Assembly (NCBI GenBank): GCA_963573305.1 | Contig: OY754336.1 | Location: forward strand, 18,202,699 to 18,266,698 | Direction of reading: 5' to 3' | DNA length: 64,000 nt | DNA from: Pyrrhosoma nymphula | Lineage: Eukaryota > Arthropoda > Insecta > Odonata > Coenagrionidae | Part shown: positions 35,200 through 48,300 of the stretch, piece after piece | Layout of the letters: every line of letters starts with the position of its first letter | How positions within the stretch are numbered: the first letter of the stretch is position 1 | Position numbers and translations under genes: made by a program | Notes under the pieces: generated by a model | The model's input: the letters and a program-made list of their open reading frames with translations, nothing else | The model's database searches: none | What the model was told of the DNA's origin: nothing

Positions 35200-35960
35200 A
35201 CCATTCGTCATCGTCCAAACACAATCCTCGACCCGCGGAGCACCAGCACACCCGAAATGTGAGCTCTGACGGAACGAACATATATACGCGAGAGAGAGAG
35301 CGGGGGGGGGGGGGGTGGAGAGAGAGCAAGCCGGGCAATCCTCATCATCGGGGTCCGGCTACGGGTATCTCCGGAGGAGCAGAAACGTACCATATGACCG
35401 CGGGGCGGATTCGTTATGTCCCAACAGTTTGCTCGACACTTATGCGCCGCAGATCTGACGTTAAGTGTCTTAAAAAAGCTATCTCCCATTTGGATCCGCC
35501 GTTAAGTGAAACTTGATACTACAAAATGGCCCTTAATACGAGTGCGGGAAACGCAGGGACGAGAATAGGGGGGGGAGGGGGAGAAGAGAAAATGGGGGAG
35601 AGTGTATGAGGGAGTGAGTGTGTGTGAGGGGTGGGTGGGAGGGAAATTATGTGGGAGAGACGGGGAGAACGAAATACAAAGGCGGAGGAGGAGGGTGAGT
35701 TGGCGCTTTTTCCACCGAATGGACGCGAGTCTCCACCATTATGCTCCGATGACTCCGGGGGGACGGACACATGGCGCGGGGGGGGGGAGATAGAAGTGCG
35801 TCTTCATCGCTCCTCCGCCACGGCACCCATCCACGTCTCCTCCCTTTTAAGATTACTGACGTCGGAAGAATAAAAATTATCAGAGTAAGGTGAGAGAGAA
35901 GAGAGAGAGCTCTCAGAGTGGCCCCTCGATCCGCGTTGAGCGAGGAACTACCGGGATCAC
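35200..35960. other. GC-rich purine-skewed island with G14 run
   Basis: GA repeat (35289-35300) followed by 14 G (35302-35315), then G-rich sequence at 35555-35660 and G9-10 at about 35780. Mirror-image frames on both strands are low-complexity. Confidence 0.5.
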
Positions 35961-38600
35961 ACTTAAAGAGGAGTCAGCCGAAGCATGAGGGAAGAGAGAA
36001 ATATCAAGGGGGCGACGAACATTCATTGCACATGGTTAAAACAACAAGGACGAAATGTGTAAACTCAACTTTCCTTCAAATTCTAAATTATTGATAAGAG
36101 TCGGATAGCAACTGGGATTAATATCAATGTTACTATCACGAAACATTCAACATTCCATTGATATAATTTAGATTGTTTAGTAAATAAATTTAGGCTACTC
36201 GATTAACTATACCATCCCTTCTATGGCGTTAAAATACGGACGTTTAACAATATATAGATGCGCAAAAGCGATTCACAATTTTAGGCATAACGCTAGTAGC
36301 TGTCATTCTCAAATCACCAATTATGTGATTATGGACGTATGGGGAACTATAACTGAAAGTACTTACGCTAGGAAAAAGGAAATAATTACGGCATTAAACA
36401 TGTAGCGCGCGATTCAATTGACTTGGCGATAAAAAAAAACTTTATCCTAAGTTCCCTGAGGGTCCTTAATGAACAATATATTTTCAAAAGAACCCCAGTG
36501 GATACCGCAAGGCATAATATCTCACTTGAATAATTCCACGGCCGATACTAAAGGATACCGTCTGTCATTACGTGCTATCCATATTTAACAGACGAATAAA
36601 GAACATTATTGTAAAAGCCGATGAGTATTTTCACACTGACGTGTTTGAATATCTGCCCCATAAGCTAACATGATTAGTAGTAGTAGATACCACAATTTGA
36701 CATACCTAATAAAAAAAAAGGTCGAGCTTCAAATCCATATTCAATTCCGGTCACTTCGCTACACAGACCTTATTAATGTCCATCAATACTGATGACTTAT
36801 CAGACAGCATTTTTGATCAAAAAATCCACAACCATGACTACTTAGACGACAATTACTGACAATTTGGTCAGGCTGGTTTGAACACACTCAAACCTCTGAC
36901 GTTCTGAATCGCACTCACCTACATCATTTTATGAATTCCTTCTTCAGCTTGTCAGATTCTCCAATGCTCGATCTACCATCATCACCTTCAAAACTTATTA
37001 AACGCCCATTCTCTTACTCTTTTCCACGCTTTCCCAATATGCTCCCTCCTTCGTCTGCCTAAAAACATCACTTCCTTCCTCATTACCTGCTACATTATCT
37101 AATTTATTTAATCCATTAGCTCAGCCTTTTTCCTAATTTCCTCCAGCAGACTATCCTCGCCTTTCCTCCTTTCACTTTCTCTAGGCCCATCTTATTACCT
37201 ACTTATTACCCATTAAGGCCCATCTTATTACCTCGAGTCTAACATCATGCTCTCTCCTGAGTGCACACGTTTCTCCCAAGGAAGGACGAGAGCCTGAAAT
37301 CGGCTCGACTTCACGTATTGGAAATAAGTCTTTGACACAACACAATGCGAGAGCTTCCAGTTGGCCTTCAGTAGAAGTTGCCCCAACAGCAAAGAGGATA
37401 GGGACCGCAGGGGAAAGGGGGGAAATGAAGAAAGTCAAAGAGGGGCAGGAGCGCCAATGAGGATAAATACGCGTTCTGTAGAGAAAAATGAGAATTTGGC
37501 TACTTATTGGGCATCAGAGAGGAAAAACGTCAAGTAAAAACGAAGGAATAAAATGGTCGTAAGGAAGCCATCGAGGAAAGCTGGATTGCACTTGAAAATA
37601 TTTTTTCTTAGAAATTCTCAATATTATGGACGAGGGTCGAGAGCACAGTGTTAAATTTTGAAAGTCGACACTACTCTACCCCAGTTTCTGGCCTTGGTTC
37701 CATTATGTCAAATTATGAATACACCACTTTAGACAAGCAAGGTATTTAAGCTGGCATGGCACTCGATGCGAGTGAGCACGCCAGAAGAGCGAAGACAAAT
37801 GTTTGCAACAAGTTAATGAAAAACATTTTCGGCAGGAATTGCAAGCGGGAAAAGGAAAGACTGGTGGAATAAAAACCTAAATGGTCTTGAAATATGGGTG
37901 ACAGAACTACAGATGGAAATTAATTATCCTCGAGCACTATGTAGCGTAACAACGACGCCATATTAAGTATTTACATAATGTCTTCTTATTATCGATTTCG
38001 CGGCGCATAGGTATTACGTAATATTTCTTCTTTTGTCAATTTGGCAGCGGGGGACGCGCATTTAGTCATTATTGAAGCACATCAACTCTTAAGTGTATTA
38101 TTGTGAAGCTCGCTTGGTAGCCAGTTAATTAATCATAGCGGAAATAACAAGCATTGCTACAGCTGGCGAGGTGTGAATGACGCAACTCCGGGAATTCCTC
38201 ACTAGGAGGGGGAAATACAAAGTTAGGGGAATCGAACAATGGGTTCGAGTGGATATAAAAGGGCGAAGACCTCCGTACATCTTCACTAACACTGTAAAGG
38301 TTAAACTGGTCCCTTCACACTGCATCGCCATTTTCCCCCTGTGTGCCATTGCACAGACAATATCGCTGAAGAGGTGGACTCAAGTTGCACCGTTGCAGCG
38401 CTCTATTCTTTGGGCCGAGGGCCCTGCCATTGCCCGTGGTCTGGTCTACATCGGGAGTCACTGATCAACAATATACCCAAAGGCAGACTGAATCCACGCA
38501 ACTCGGGACAGTAAATTTCTGTATTAAGAGAAATAGAAGAAGTATACTTTGCTTGTGACTCGACAGAAAGTTAAGTAAGGTTTTTAAAGGTTAAAAGCAC
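35961..38600. other. no gene recognised
   Basis: AT-rich with no definable element. GGCCCATCTTATTACCT is directly repeated at 37183 and 37217. The minus strand of 36890-37200 has weak coding-like character (Glu/Lys-rich short frames) that I could not assign. Confidence 0.35.
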
Positions 38601-38629
38601 CCATAAAAAGTTAATCCTGGGAGTACACG

Positions 38630-39132
38630 CTGTAGTAGACGCAAGACGAGGGAGACTCATCGACTACATCGTCGGGAATTGAAGCCGGTTCCACGTCCGC
38701 AGAATCGAGACTTGCTTGGCGACATGATTTCTTACGGGACGCATGTGTGTCAGAGGTCGACATTATCAAAAATTGTATGTATGCTACTATTTGTAAGTGA
38801 GGGGTAATATTTGTGTGGAAGGGGTAATATTTGCGTGTGAAGGGTATTATTTGTGTGATTAGTGATCTAACCCTGTGGCCGTGAAGACAAACAAAATATA
38901 AGTGAAGGGTATTTCTTTGTGATTAATGAAATCATTATCGGCCGGAAGGCTAAAGGTGAAATTTACAAGTGAAACCGAGTATTAATAAGAGTGTAAATGT
39001 TATATTGTGAAGGGTGATTTATACCTAGGCAAAGATACGGGCATATCAAATCTAATCTTTAGTTCATAATAAAGGGAGCTTAATTAACGAGATAACTCTT
39101 GTTTTCATTGTATGTTTCTGGCGCCCAACAAC
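38630..39132 (+). mobile_element. possible LTR 3' part with primer-binding site
   Basis: TGGCGCCCAACAAC at 39119-39132 resembles the TGGCGCCCAAC primer-binding sites that follow the 5' LTR of Metaviridae/BEL-type LTR retrotransposons. About 46 bases upstream is AATAAA (39068-39073), as in an LTR R region. A possible LTR start is TGTAG at 38630. The gap between a CA terminus and the site is about 11 bases, longer than usual, no second LTR and no gag/pol were found, so this is tentative. Confidence 0.35.
38797..38859 (+). repeat. minisatellite, about 21-base unit x3
   Basis: Three consecutive diverged units of the form GAAGGGGTAATATTTGTGTG. Single further fragments (GTGAAGGGTATTTCTTTGTG near 38903 and GTGAAGGGTGATTT near 39005) suggest older expansion across this block, inside the putative LTR. 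Confidence 0.7.
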
Positions 39133-40600
39133 AACCTCTTGAGATACATGAAAAGTAAGTAAAAGATAAAAAGAAAAGACGAGAGTCGATCATTTACAAC
39201 TAACTATTGACGTTTCTTGACAATTGGCCACAAATTCTCATACTGTAGCCAAGGAAGCTCAGACGGCATCCCTCCAATACCAGGAACCAAAGGCCGTCAC
39301 GGACCATCCCTACAGTCACTTCACAGAAGAGAAAGCCATCGTTCCCAAGCTAAATACTGGGTTAAATAACAGAAAAAACAGACAAAAGTGAGTGAGACCC
39401 ATTTTAAAACGTCCTACCTCCGCCCAAGAACATAGATGACTAGGAAGAGAAACTGTTTTCGGGCGTTCCTCCCCGTAACTCTACCCAACAACAATTTTTC
39501 CAGCCATCCTGCTCACGTCCACAGGTCTTAAGCTTTCCCTTCAGGTCTGAAAAGTCACTTTAGCCCGGAACACGCTAGCAGGATTGGTGGAGAAACTGTT
39601 GTCAGCAACGGAAGAACCATGAAGCATTACGCGGAAGAACGTCGGAAACATATGTCAATCAGAATGCCGCGGAAACCTTCGGATCAACTTGAGGTGATGT
39701 CAACCTAGTTAGCAGTCTATTATTGAGGATAATTGAGTGCCTGGTCATTAAAAGTCCTCTCAACGAGCCGAAGCTGAGGGACATCAACAAGGAAAATATC
39801 AACGCCAACTTTCCCAGGAAAAAATAATTATGTAACAACCCTTCTCAGTAAAATTAATATTCGACTTGTTAGAAGTAAAATTGGGAATTCAAACTTAGGA
39901 TAGACTTGAAAGGTATCTTTTTTTCCTACGAGCACCCAACAGGTCATATTATTCAATTTTTCAATGAGTCATAATTCCCACTTTCTTTTGAAACTTACCT
40001 CAAAATCCTTATCCCTCTCCTCTATTAATTTAAAATTATGGTTTTATCTCTTCAATCAACAGCTTTAATCTGCATTACATTCTCTCCTTCGCACACAATT
40101 CACCTCCCATACATTTCCGTGAAGGAACATCTCTAACTTCCTGACCGAGGCGAAAATCATTCATGTGCTTTCATTCCAGCATTTAATTTACCCTTTAGCA
40201 AGCCTAGATTTCAATACCTAATTATTTCTTCACTGTGCGGGTGTTCTTTAGCCATCTCCCTTTTGGTGTATCACATCCACGGATTATAGCAACAAAATAT
40301 ACTAAAATTTGAGATACTTTACATCAATTCAAAGCTAAGCACAACCCTTCAACGAAGAAAACTCGTAAAATTACCACGCAGACGACGAAATCAGCTATCC
40401 ACGTCTTCACGATGACAGAACTGTTGGCATCAGCAGAGCCAAACACACAAAACGACAAAGAAATGTCAACAATAAAGGCTCATTTCACGGTGGAAAAAAA
40501 CTCTCTATGAACGCAGCTGAGAGGAGATAGTTCTAAGCCGATCAACACCCAAGATGAGGCATAGGTAGAGAATACTAGGTGCACCAAGAACTGAATACTA
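39133..40600. other. no gene recognised
   Basis: If the preceding block is an LTR, this would be the 5' leader and gag region; codons at 39250-39375 are open for about 40 residues, but no zinc knuckle or other gag motif was seen. Confidence 0.3.
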
Positions 40601-41420
40601 ATACCACAGCTGTTACAAAGCATGCTGAAAAAAAAGATTATAAAAAAGCAATGAGAGGGGGGACGGGAGGTGCAGAGGGCGGACAAATGCCTATCGGGGA
40701 CGCGCCGTGGGAGCGCATTGAATGGCGAGGGGTGCATGGGGCGGGGGGGGGGCGGACATTTCGGGGGACGGACAGGAAGGGGGGAGGATGACGAGGAGGG
40801 GGGTGAGTGTAGGAAGGGGAGGAGAGAATTGGAGGGAGTGGGAAGGGACAGAGTGAAAATCCCGCCTGGGAAATTGACAGCCGAAGGGAGGAGAGGGGGG
40901 GGGGAGGAGCTTGCTTGCTGGAGACAGGGAGGGTTGGCATGGGGATGGGGTGAGAGAGAGAGTGTGGGAGAGAGAGAGGCGTGCTATCGAGGCACGGGAG
41001 AGGTCGGAGGTGAGCGTGTGGAAGGTTAGCTGGGGAAGGGAGGATGGTCGGGGGGTGGAGCCATCCAATTGGTGGGGAAGAGACAAGAGTTTGTTTTTCC
41101 CCTCCTACTCCGTCCCACTTCCTCTCTCTCTCTCCCACCCCCCCCCCCCCTCTACCCATCACATTTCTCAAACCCTCATACCCTTACCCCCCCACCCCCC
41201 AGAACCCTTAAGCGCCACCCACCCTTACTCCGCGAGAGAATCCCCACACGGCACCCATCTCCCAGCTGCGCCTGCGCGAACCTTCCTATCGTTCGCGCAG
41301 GCGCACACTCGCTCCTCGAAGGAGGCTCCGGCACGAAATGCAGAGTGTCGCGTCACTTGTTTTTCACATTTGTGGCGTCATCATTCATCAGAAGTAGGTA
41401 CTACACCAAATAACTGGTAG
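40601..41420. other. G-rich then C-rich island
   Basis: Plus strand is G/A-rich from 40655 to 41060 and flips to C/T-rich from 41090 to 41230, including a G10 run near 40743 and a C13 run at 41138-41150. This mirrors the purine-to-pyrimidine flip near 1.2 kb. Overlapping frames on both strands are compositional. A CpG-rich palindrome at the right edge is listed separately. Confidence 0.55.
41267..41305. promoter_or_regulatory. perfect CpG-rich inverted repeat, NRF-1-like
   Basis: TGCGCCTGCGCGAA (41267-41280) and its exact complement (41292-41305) flank an 11-base spacer. GCGC-n-n-GCGC spacing is close to the NRF-1/erect-wing consensus YGCGCAYGCGCR, with one departure per site. It could be a pair of transcription-factor sites in an unmethylated CpG island. 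Binding is inference. Confidence 0.4.
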
Positions 41421-41859
41421 GTAAAACATTCGGTGAAAATTTACGACAAAGGTGTTCAATATTTCTGCATCACGTCATCTCTTAAACAAATGGAACCAAT
41501 GACGAGAATGGGGATGATAGAGAAAAAAACATTTCTAAGAAAACGACAACGTAAAAAATTAAGGCACCAATTTGTCTCCGTTTTTTTACCGAATTACTCC
41601 AATTATTGGAGGTAAATGTCGTCAGGAAGTTAGAAATTTAGATGTTGCGTTAATGTGGATTACAGCCTAGGGAAATTGAATACTATAACACACTTATTAG
41701 TCGAAAAATCTGCATTTTTAATGCCCAAAGTCTACTCTCTGACAGCTGAGGCAAGTTAACACTAAATACAATATTTCATAAACGGTATAAATGAAAAGGT
41801 AAGATCATGCTTCTTATTTTGACACGAGCAGTCGCGAGGCAGTCTTCAAAACCAGAGAA
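41421..41859. other. no gene recognised
   Basis: AT-rich gap between two GC-rich islands. Confidence 0.35.
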
Positions 41860-42560
41860 TTCCTATTATATCTCCAAGATCACCACACGCCCTTACACTC
41901 CAAAGCACAATGCGGCCCTTATTATATATCCCTTCACACACACATACAACCCTTCCGCGCCGCGCCCACAGGGCCCGCCGCGCCGCCCACATTCCCGCGA
42001 CGAACACAGCCGAATAAACCCACACCGGGCAGAATAAAATACACAGAGTCCACTCTGTTCCCTCCACCTGTCCCCTTTTCTTTATTTCGTCTTCCTCACC
42101 GTGGGGGGGGGGGGGGGAGGGTTTCCCATTCAACCCAGCGCCCCCCCATCCACGAAGCGCTACGCCAACGCACAGCAACCGAACACCCCAAAGCTTGCTC
42201 CTTCCCCGATTAAAAAAAATAAACCCTAGCCATGCCTGCCCTTCCCATCGTGGCCCCGGGGGTGGAGAGGGGTGTGGGAGCGGTATGGAACGCGTGGGTG
42301 GGTGTGGAAGAGGAGGAAGGCGATCCGGGAGGCGGCTGACGTGGTCACTTCTAGTCACTCCCTCTCTCTTGTGTGTACGTTCCTCTCCCTTGCACGACGT
42401 GGGCTGTCGGTGGGTGTATATTCGTGCATGCCCGCACCGCACCTCTACGCGCAGGAAATTAGAAAGGAATGATAAAATAAAAAGTAAATTTTCCCTTCGC
42501 GCCTGTCCGGACGTGATCGTCGGCGATAAAAGCGGATGGGCCTGAAAATTCAACCGATGC
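41860..42560. other. GC- and CpG-rich island with G15 run
   Basis: Contains 15 G at about 42103-42117 and G/C-rich flanks. The 258-codon minus-strand frame (41846-42622) is the second longest of the window; its Pro/Arg/Gly/Trp composition, the opposing frames and the lack of any domain argue against a gene. Confidence 0.5.
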
Positions 42561-42721
42561 GACAGAGAGCGTAGGTACCTAAAAAAAGCGCAAATTCCCT
42601 CAGCTGATACGGGAATACACACTTACTAATGATCTTTGTTGCTGGAGGCGGAACGCTGTGGACTCAATGTGGAATCAATCAATACGAACTCTCTAAATTT
42701 AACAATGGATTCCATCAAAAC

Positions 42722-42753
42722 GACCGGTTTCATCGCATAAGCGACATCTTCAC
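42722..42753 (-). ncRNA. hammerhead-like core
   Basis: On the minus strand: GTGAAGA (first core base changed from C to G), stem II TCGC-TTAT-GCGA plus a G-T pair, then GAAA, and CCGGTC giving ACC-GGT as a loopless stem III and C at the cleavage site. The ACCGGT palindrome is the type expected to work as a dimer. No inverted arm found. Confidence 0.4.
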
Positions 42754-42902
42754 GTGACCATTTTCATACAGTAACGCCTGAGAATACAGTGTTCATCTAC
42801 TATAAATGTTTATAAAAATAAACTTGGATATTCCATTTAAAAAAAACTTAAAACCAGAATAACAAACACGAGAAAAGATGCAACGACGTATTCTTAAGGA
42901 GA

Positions 42903-43086
42903 TGAATAATAATATTTTTTTTATTGGTCACAACTGTCGCCAATTATAATCAATATAATATAATATATTAGGAGAATTACACATAATCATACCCTAGATG
43001 GAAAAAAACACCCAAGCGGGATTCGAACCCGTGACGTCTGAACTGGTAAACGAGAGAGTTACCACACCGCACCGAGGCATGCTCCA
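42903..43086 (-). mobile_element. tRNA-derived SINE
   Basis: Minus-strand head GGTGCGGTGTGGTAACTC (A-box-like), a 3' T-arm with GGGTTCGAATCCCGC (B box, 43015-43029), then a T7 run and a body containing AGGGTATGATTATGTGTAAT that aligns with AGGGCATGGTTGTATGTGCT of the 12-kb SINE. It ends in an A-rich/ATT tail around 42903-42925. A functional tRNA is excluded by poor acceptor and anticodon pairing. Confidence 0.8.
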
Positions 43087-44792
43087 TTTTATTACTTGTG
43101 AAATCAACAAGATTGGTTGGTGCGATAAAGCACTTCGAAAGGGAATTGATTGCTTTAGGTAACGAATAAGTAAATAATTGAAAATTATAGTAATTTTTAA
43201 TAATGTTTCGCAATAGCATTGAAATATGCCGCTGCAGAAAATCAGATAGTCAAATAAATTGTATATAATGAAATGACTGAAAACATTAGAACGGAGCATC
43301 ACAAAATATCGTACTAGGAACTGAATTCATATTTTTACGAGTATTTTCTGAATGAAGAAGTTACAAACAACATAAGTCAAATCAGGTACGCCAAAACCAA
43401 AACCAGCCTTCCAATTAATGGTAGCAAAGCCTTCTATGACACTATTTATGATGCATCCCAAAAATTATTTATTTTAAATAAGTTGAAGTCCATCAAATAT
43501 GTCACATTGCGATAATTCTTAAAATATAATGTAATTTAACAATCAAAACAAGCGTGTCATTGAACGAAAAAGGCCATTTCGCCACGCACTTAAAAGCAAT
43601 AGTATCTGATCGTAAGGGAAATAACGTTTGAACGTCAAGTTGCAAAATCGAGATCGGCAATTGTTATCGAATTATTACCCACCATCAACCGGGAATGTCC
43701 ATTTTACGCGCGAACGTGTAGTTATAAAATCGACCCCCACGTGTATCATTAAAAGGCTATACTGACGCGCCTTACGGTGATGTGAGTTAACGCCGAAATG
43801 CGTTGAGTTTATCGTCCAGAATATTTAGCAGTGGAAATTTACGTCTTTAATTATTATAGACTTCCACAACATGTCGACAAACTTAGAGTAGTATTCGCCC
43901 TCTCTTACTATCCTCGGAAAACAATCTACTATTAATTGCTAATAAAAATTTGTCCTTCTTACGAGAATCAGCCACGTCAATACAAACACAGCACGCCATT
44001 TACCTGCTATTTCGTTAATCGTTATTGACGTCACTCAATAAACACTCCAGTTTGCCAGCACGTAGGTGTATATTCAAATGTATCGCAGGGCGAGGAATCA
44101 ATCGCGCTACAGTTCATGACGAGGCCCACTTATGAATGCCATCTGCAAGAGAGCCACTTACAGGGAGATGTTACTTGTACTGCATTAATAATGCACTCCC
44201 AATTGCCGCCAGCTGCTAATTAACGAGCCAGTGAATTTTTTGGGGCGCCAAGTGCAGCATGCGTGCTAAAGTAAGGCGACACCTGGTCTATGTAATGACT
44301 GCTTTTTACCCAACTCTCCCATGCATAGGAATACGCAGGAATTCTCGGAATTGAAGAAGAGGAGGCACCTTTCCACAAAACGAGAAAAAAATAAACAGGT
44401 AAAAATGAATTGGGCAATGGATTCCTGAATGCACCGACGCCCCATCTCGAAGATTGTTATCATAATAATAATATTTACTATTTTCCACGGTCCGCGACAT
44501 TGCGTGTCCACGCCAATTTCACATGACCAAGTCAAACATCCATTACGAAACCATTAAATTTGGAAAGCCAATTGAAGTCGTAACGAGGAGTTTGGAGGCA
44601 CCAGGGAAAACGAGTCACTTCCGAGAAAGGGACAAAAAATAATGGGGTATTTGAAAATTTCTCACCTATTTCACGCAGCGCACTTGCGTGTGGAGAGATG
44701 GAGTCTTCACGCGCGTGTCTATCTTTCGCTTGTGCGTGACAACGGTGTCCGACCCCCCAACCCTGTCATCCCCCCCCTCACGCACCACCTAC
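43087..44792. other. no gene recognised
   Basis: AT-rich. GGTGATG...ACGCCGAAATGCGTTG near 43776-43806 loosely recalls the hammerhead-bearing repeats but lacks the core. Confidence 0.35.
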
Positions 44793-44940
44793 TCATCGGT
44801 GACTACATTAAGAGCGCCGGCTTCACATTCAGCGGGCCTGGACTCGATTCCAGACAGAGATGGAGATTTTTTGAGTTCCTCCTCCATGTATGTCGAAGTT
44901 CCAATCCTACATAGAATCCTTAAAAAACCGGCAAAACTCA
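44793..44940 (+). mobile_element. probable tRNA-derived SINE
   Basis: TCGGTGACTACATTAAGAGCGCC resembles an A-box arm and, at tRNA spacing, GGGCCTGGACTCGATTCCAG (44836-44855) carries a B-box-like T-arm. A short T run and a CCTCCTCCATGTATGTCG body follow. The parts fit a SINE of another subfamily, but I see no second copy to define its ends. Confidence 0.45.
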
Positions 44941-46130
44941 CTGAAATTGCTGCCTCCCTGGAAAATCCGGGAATTCTCCTTTACCGTAAACACCATCTGG
45001 GAATTCCTCCATTTTACCGAACGTATTTAACTGTGGTACGGAACAAGGCTGAGGTAATGATGCTAAATAATGAACTTGGTTCAGGACATATATTTCTTTT
45101 AACACCATCATACAGCTCGTCACCTCGTCAATGGTCAAGATTTGATTTTGTCTCCAGAACTTATTTATTACTTACCATGTGGTATGATTAAGTTTTGCTT
45201 GTACTTGCATCAATGTATCTCAGCTAAAAATGTCAGTTCAATACTTTAAGCTGAGTTTTCCACGAAGGATCATGCCTCCATACGACAATAGCTTTCAATT
45301 TGGTCAAATAAACGATATTATAATAACAGCTTTTTAATTTTCTGAGGTAGGAATTTACAGTTTTTATTTCCTCGTATTTATATCATGCCGAACTGGAGGA
45401 CCGTTTTGCTCTGGATGTTTCAGACAGGTAGGTAAGTAAATCAGCAAGAACATTGTTTCCAAAGTTTAATAATGCCAAAATCCGATCCCGCATTGCATTG
45501 CGATTTCCTTGAAAAAGTTATTTTCTTCCTGTAAAATCTGAGAGAAATCACTGGTCACCCGGTATTTTTTCCTTTGGCCCTTCTGACTACATGAGTTTCT
45601 CTCATCGCACAGTTTTCCTCAGGCCGGAAAGTAGGAATGAATTATGACTAACGCTGAGAGACTTCACTGAATTGCGCTGAATCTGAGGAAATATTTTTCC
45701 TGTCCCGCCAATTCCTGTATCTTTTGCCCATTATCCTCGACTGGTCTTGGAATTACAAATCACATGCTACTCCATTCGAGTACACAATCCATGAAAATTT
45801 AGATGGAAAAATGATTCGATACAGTTTGCTTCGAAAAGGGATCTGGAGAAGATTCACTTAAGGAGATTTACTATTTGAGAGCGATGTAAGAATTGAATTA
45901 AGGCAGTGACTGATAAATTTTCCTGATTCATTTTTTGTGTCAGCAGTAAAACACTTCAAGTGAAGCAATGTGGGATTGGACGCAAAAATAAGGACTCTTA
46001 GCCGCCTTTCGTTAAGAGTAGGCAAACACCAGACGCATGGTATCTCATTGCCCTACCTCTAACTCCAAAATGGTTCTACCATTACCAATTGAAACACCAA
46101 TCCGAAGTGGCGAAAAATATCTCAAGTTGT
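44941..46130. other. no gene recognised
   Basis: A 167-codon plus-strand frame (44688-45191) overlaps the SINE and has no domain. Confidence 0.35.
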
Positions 46131-46760
46131 CGGCCGCCTACCCATATCACTACCAGAACCACCCCACCAGCTTCGCACCCGTTCCCCATCGTCCAATGGA
46201 GGCACACGCTGCCTCCGCAGCCGCGCGCGTCAGCACAAAACCGAGACCGCAGCGAGACCACCAAGCACCGCCGATCGCCAGACCGCAATGGGGAGGACTG
46301 CCCTTCCTTCCCGAGCCGACCGTTGGGAGGCAGCCTCCTCCTCGGAGGGAGATGTGGAGGGAGGTGACGCCAGCGCACGGCCCCACCGAGGATCCAGCCC
46401 GACCCAACCCACCCACCGGGGGCCGCAGCCGATGCTTAAACAAACGATCGGCCATTCTCAGAAGAAGAGTTCGGAGAGTGAAACGGGAGGGGGGAGGTGC
46501 CCGGATGAGGACGATGATGGGATACCAGAATGAGGAGGGAGGGAGAGAGAGTATTACATAGGGACGAGAGTGGAGGGATTGGGTTAGGCCTGGAGTGAAG
46601 GCGGCGGCGCCTTGCGAGATGAATTCACCGAGGAGAAGTCCTCTGCGGGGAGGAGGACTGAGGTGTTCGTGTTCGGGTGCGCCAGGGACGAACACCATCC
46701 GTTTCGAACATTCACGCAGGAAGAAGAACGGGTGTGACTGCTGCACGCTGCTTGCCATTG
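46131..46760. other. GC- and CpG-rich island
   Basis: CpG-dense, with frames open on both strands at once (46037-46561 plus, 46150-46758 minus). Arg/Pro-rich translations without domains; best explained by composition. Confidence 0.5.
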
Positions 46761-48300
46761 ACTTCGAGCAGAAACGTTAAAGAATGAATTGGAGTCATTT
46801 GTTGTCACATTTATACGGCAATCGGCGATGCGGTCTTATGACAAAGGTGGCAAGGGGCGAAATTGGGCAACCTAACATTTATCCTCCAATTTTGATATCA
46901 ATGTAATTATTCCACTCCGCTCCGATTGAAGAAAAAGTTAAGGTATTGATACCAAGTGCCTCAGTTTGATAACTTGTTCGTTTTTTATTTTATTGCCAAC
47001 CGTTCGGAGCGAAAACCAGAGTTCTGTTTGGAACCTCGGATTTTTGCCCTAGATGAATTCAACTACTCGTGCCGAAGAAATATGCATTTACTTCGACGCT
47101 AATCGATGTATTAGCGGTAAAAGTTGGGCCCAGATTCTCCTTAGTGACAAGATTCGTGTCGGGAGATTAGGTTGCTTCATCAGAAAGAGAATGGGATGAA
47201 AGAAAGAGGGAAGGCATGCGTCGCACTTGAGAGCGAAAGCTGATCTCCAGGATGACTGATCACTGAGCGTTAGAGTGAGTGTTATTGACAGAATTCATGA
47301 CCGATGTAAGGGCCAGCTTGGAATTCGAAATATTTCAAGAGAGGAGCGTGGGGTGGTAGTGGTTGCACAGGCCAATGGGACATACCTACTGATCAGATAA
47401 TGACGAATAAGGAGGTGACTGGAATCCAACACGAACTAATATAGCAAAGTATGAAAATATCACCCAGATCAACCTAGGTATCTACTGGCATATAATGGGA
47501 ATCAATTGGCCCATTTCCCTTCATTAACCAATAATGTTTAACCGGCAGGAAGGAAGGCATCATTCTCAATGCATATACATTATACTGACACCACAATGTC
47601 AAGGTCGATTTCAATTTTGGGGGAACACGAATATCCAGCTCAACCGTAGCCATTACGCACTTAAAAATATAATATTTTTTTATATTTTTGAAATTCCAAG
47701 TGTACTAACCATCTGCTTGCGAAGATTCGCTACGAAGGCGCCAGGGAACCATTTATGAGTGATAAAAAAACCTTTTTCATTCATATTGAGATTCATGAGT
47801 ATTACTTCCAGAACCATAGCAGCGAATAAAAGTGTTATTTGCTGTAACCTATGTGAAAAGAACTACGAGAGGCCAAATCGGAAGTTGATGACCATAAACC
47901 TAGACGTCACTCATTCGTTGTTTTAAGCACACACATTCCTATTGAACCCCTGCACCATTAACCTTCGTCAGAAACAATGAATATTTAAAAAAATATTCAC
48001 TTTTCACCGCTTCATCCCTTAGCAGCTAAAAAAGAAATATTGGAAATGATCAATTTTGCAGAAAGGAGGCCAATCGAAGCTTGGTACCACTACATACGTT
48101 GCGCTGCTACTTCAGTAGAGTAACTCATGACGAAGTAAATTTGAGCATCATATGGCTCAAGATGATTTCCATTCGCGGCGTTCTGATAATAATGAAACAA
48201 TTTAATCATGCACCCACGTTGTGGCAAAGATATCCTATGGCGTATCTTTAGAATGAGCTGGAGGGATTTTAGTAAGGTTAGACCGACTACCCCGCTGGGC
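46761..48300. other. no gene recognised
   Basis: Mixed-composition sequence with no identifiable element. Confidence 0.35.

Noticed and set aside
36890..37200. Minus-strand LINE fragment
   Set aside because: Weak Glu/Lys-rich coding look only; none of the polymerase or nuclease motifs could be found.
41846..42622. 258-codon minus-strand open frame
   Set aside because: Coincides with a GC-rich island with G15 run, is opposed by open frames on the plus strand and has no recognisable domain.
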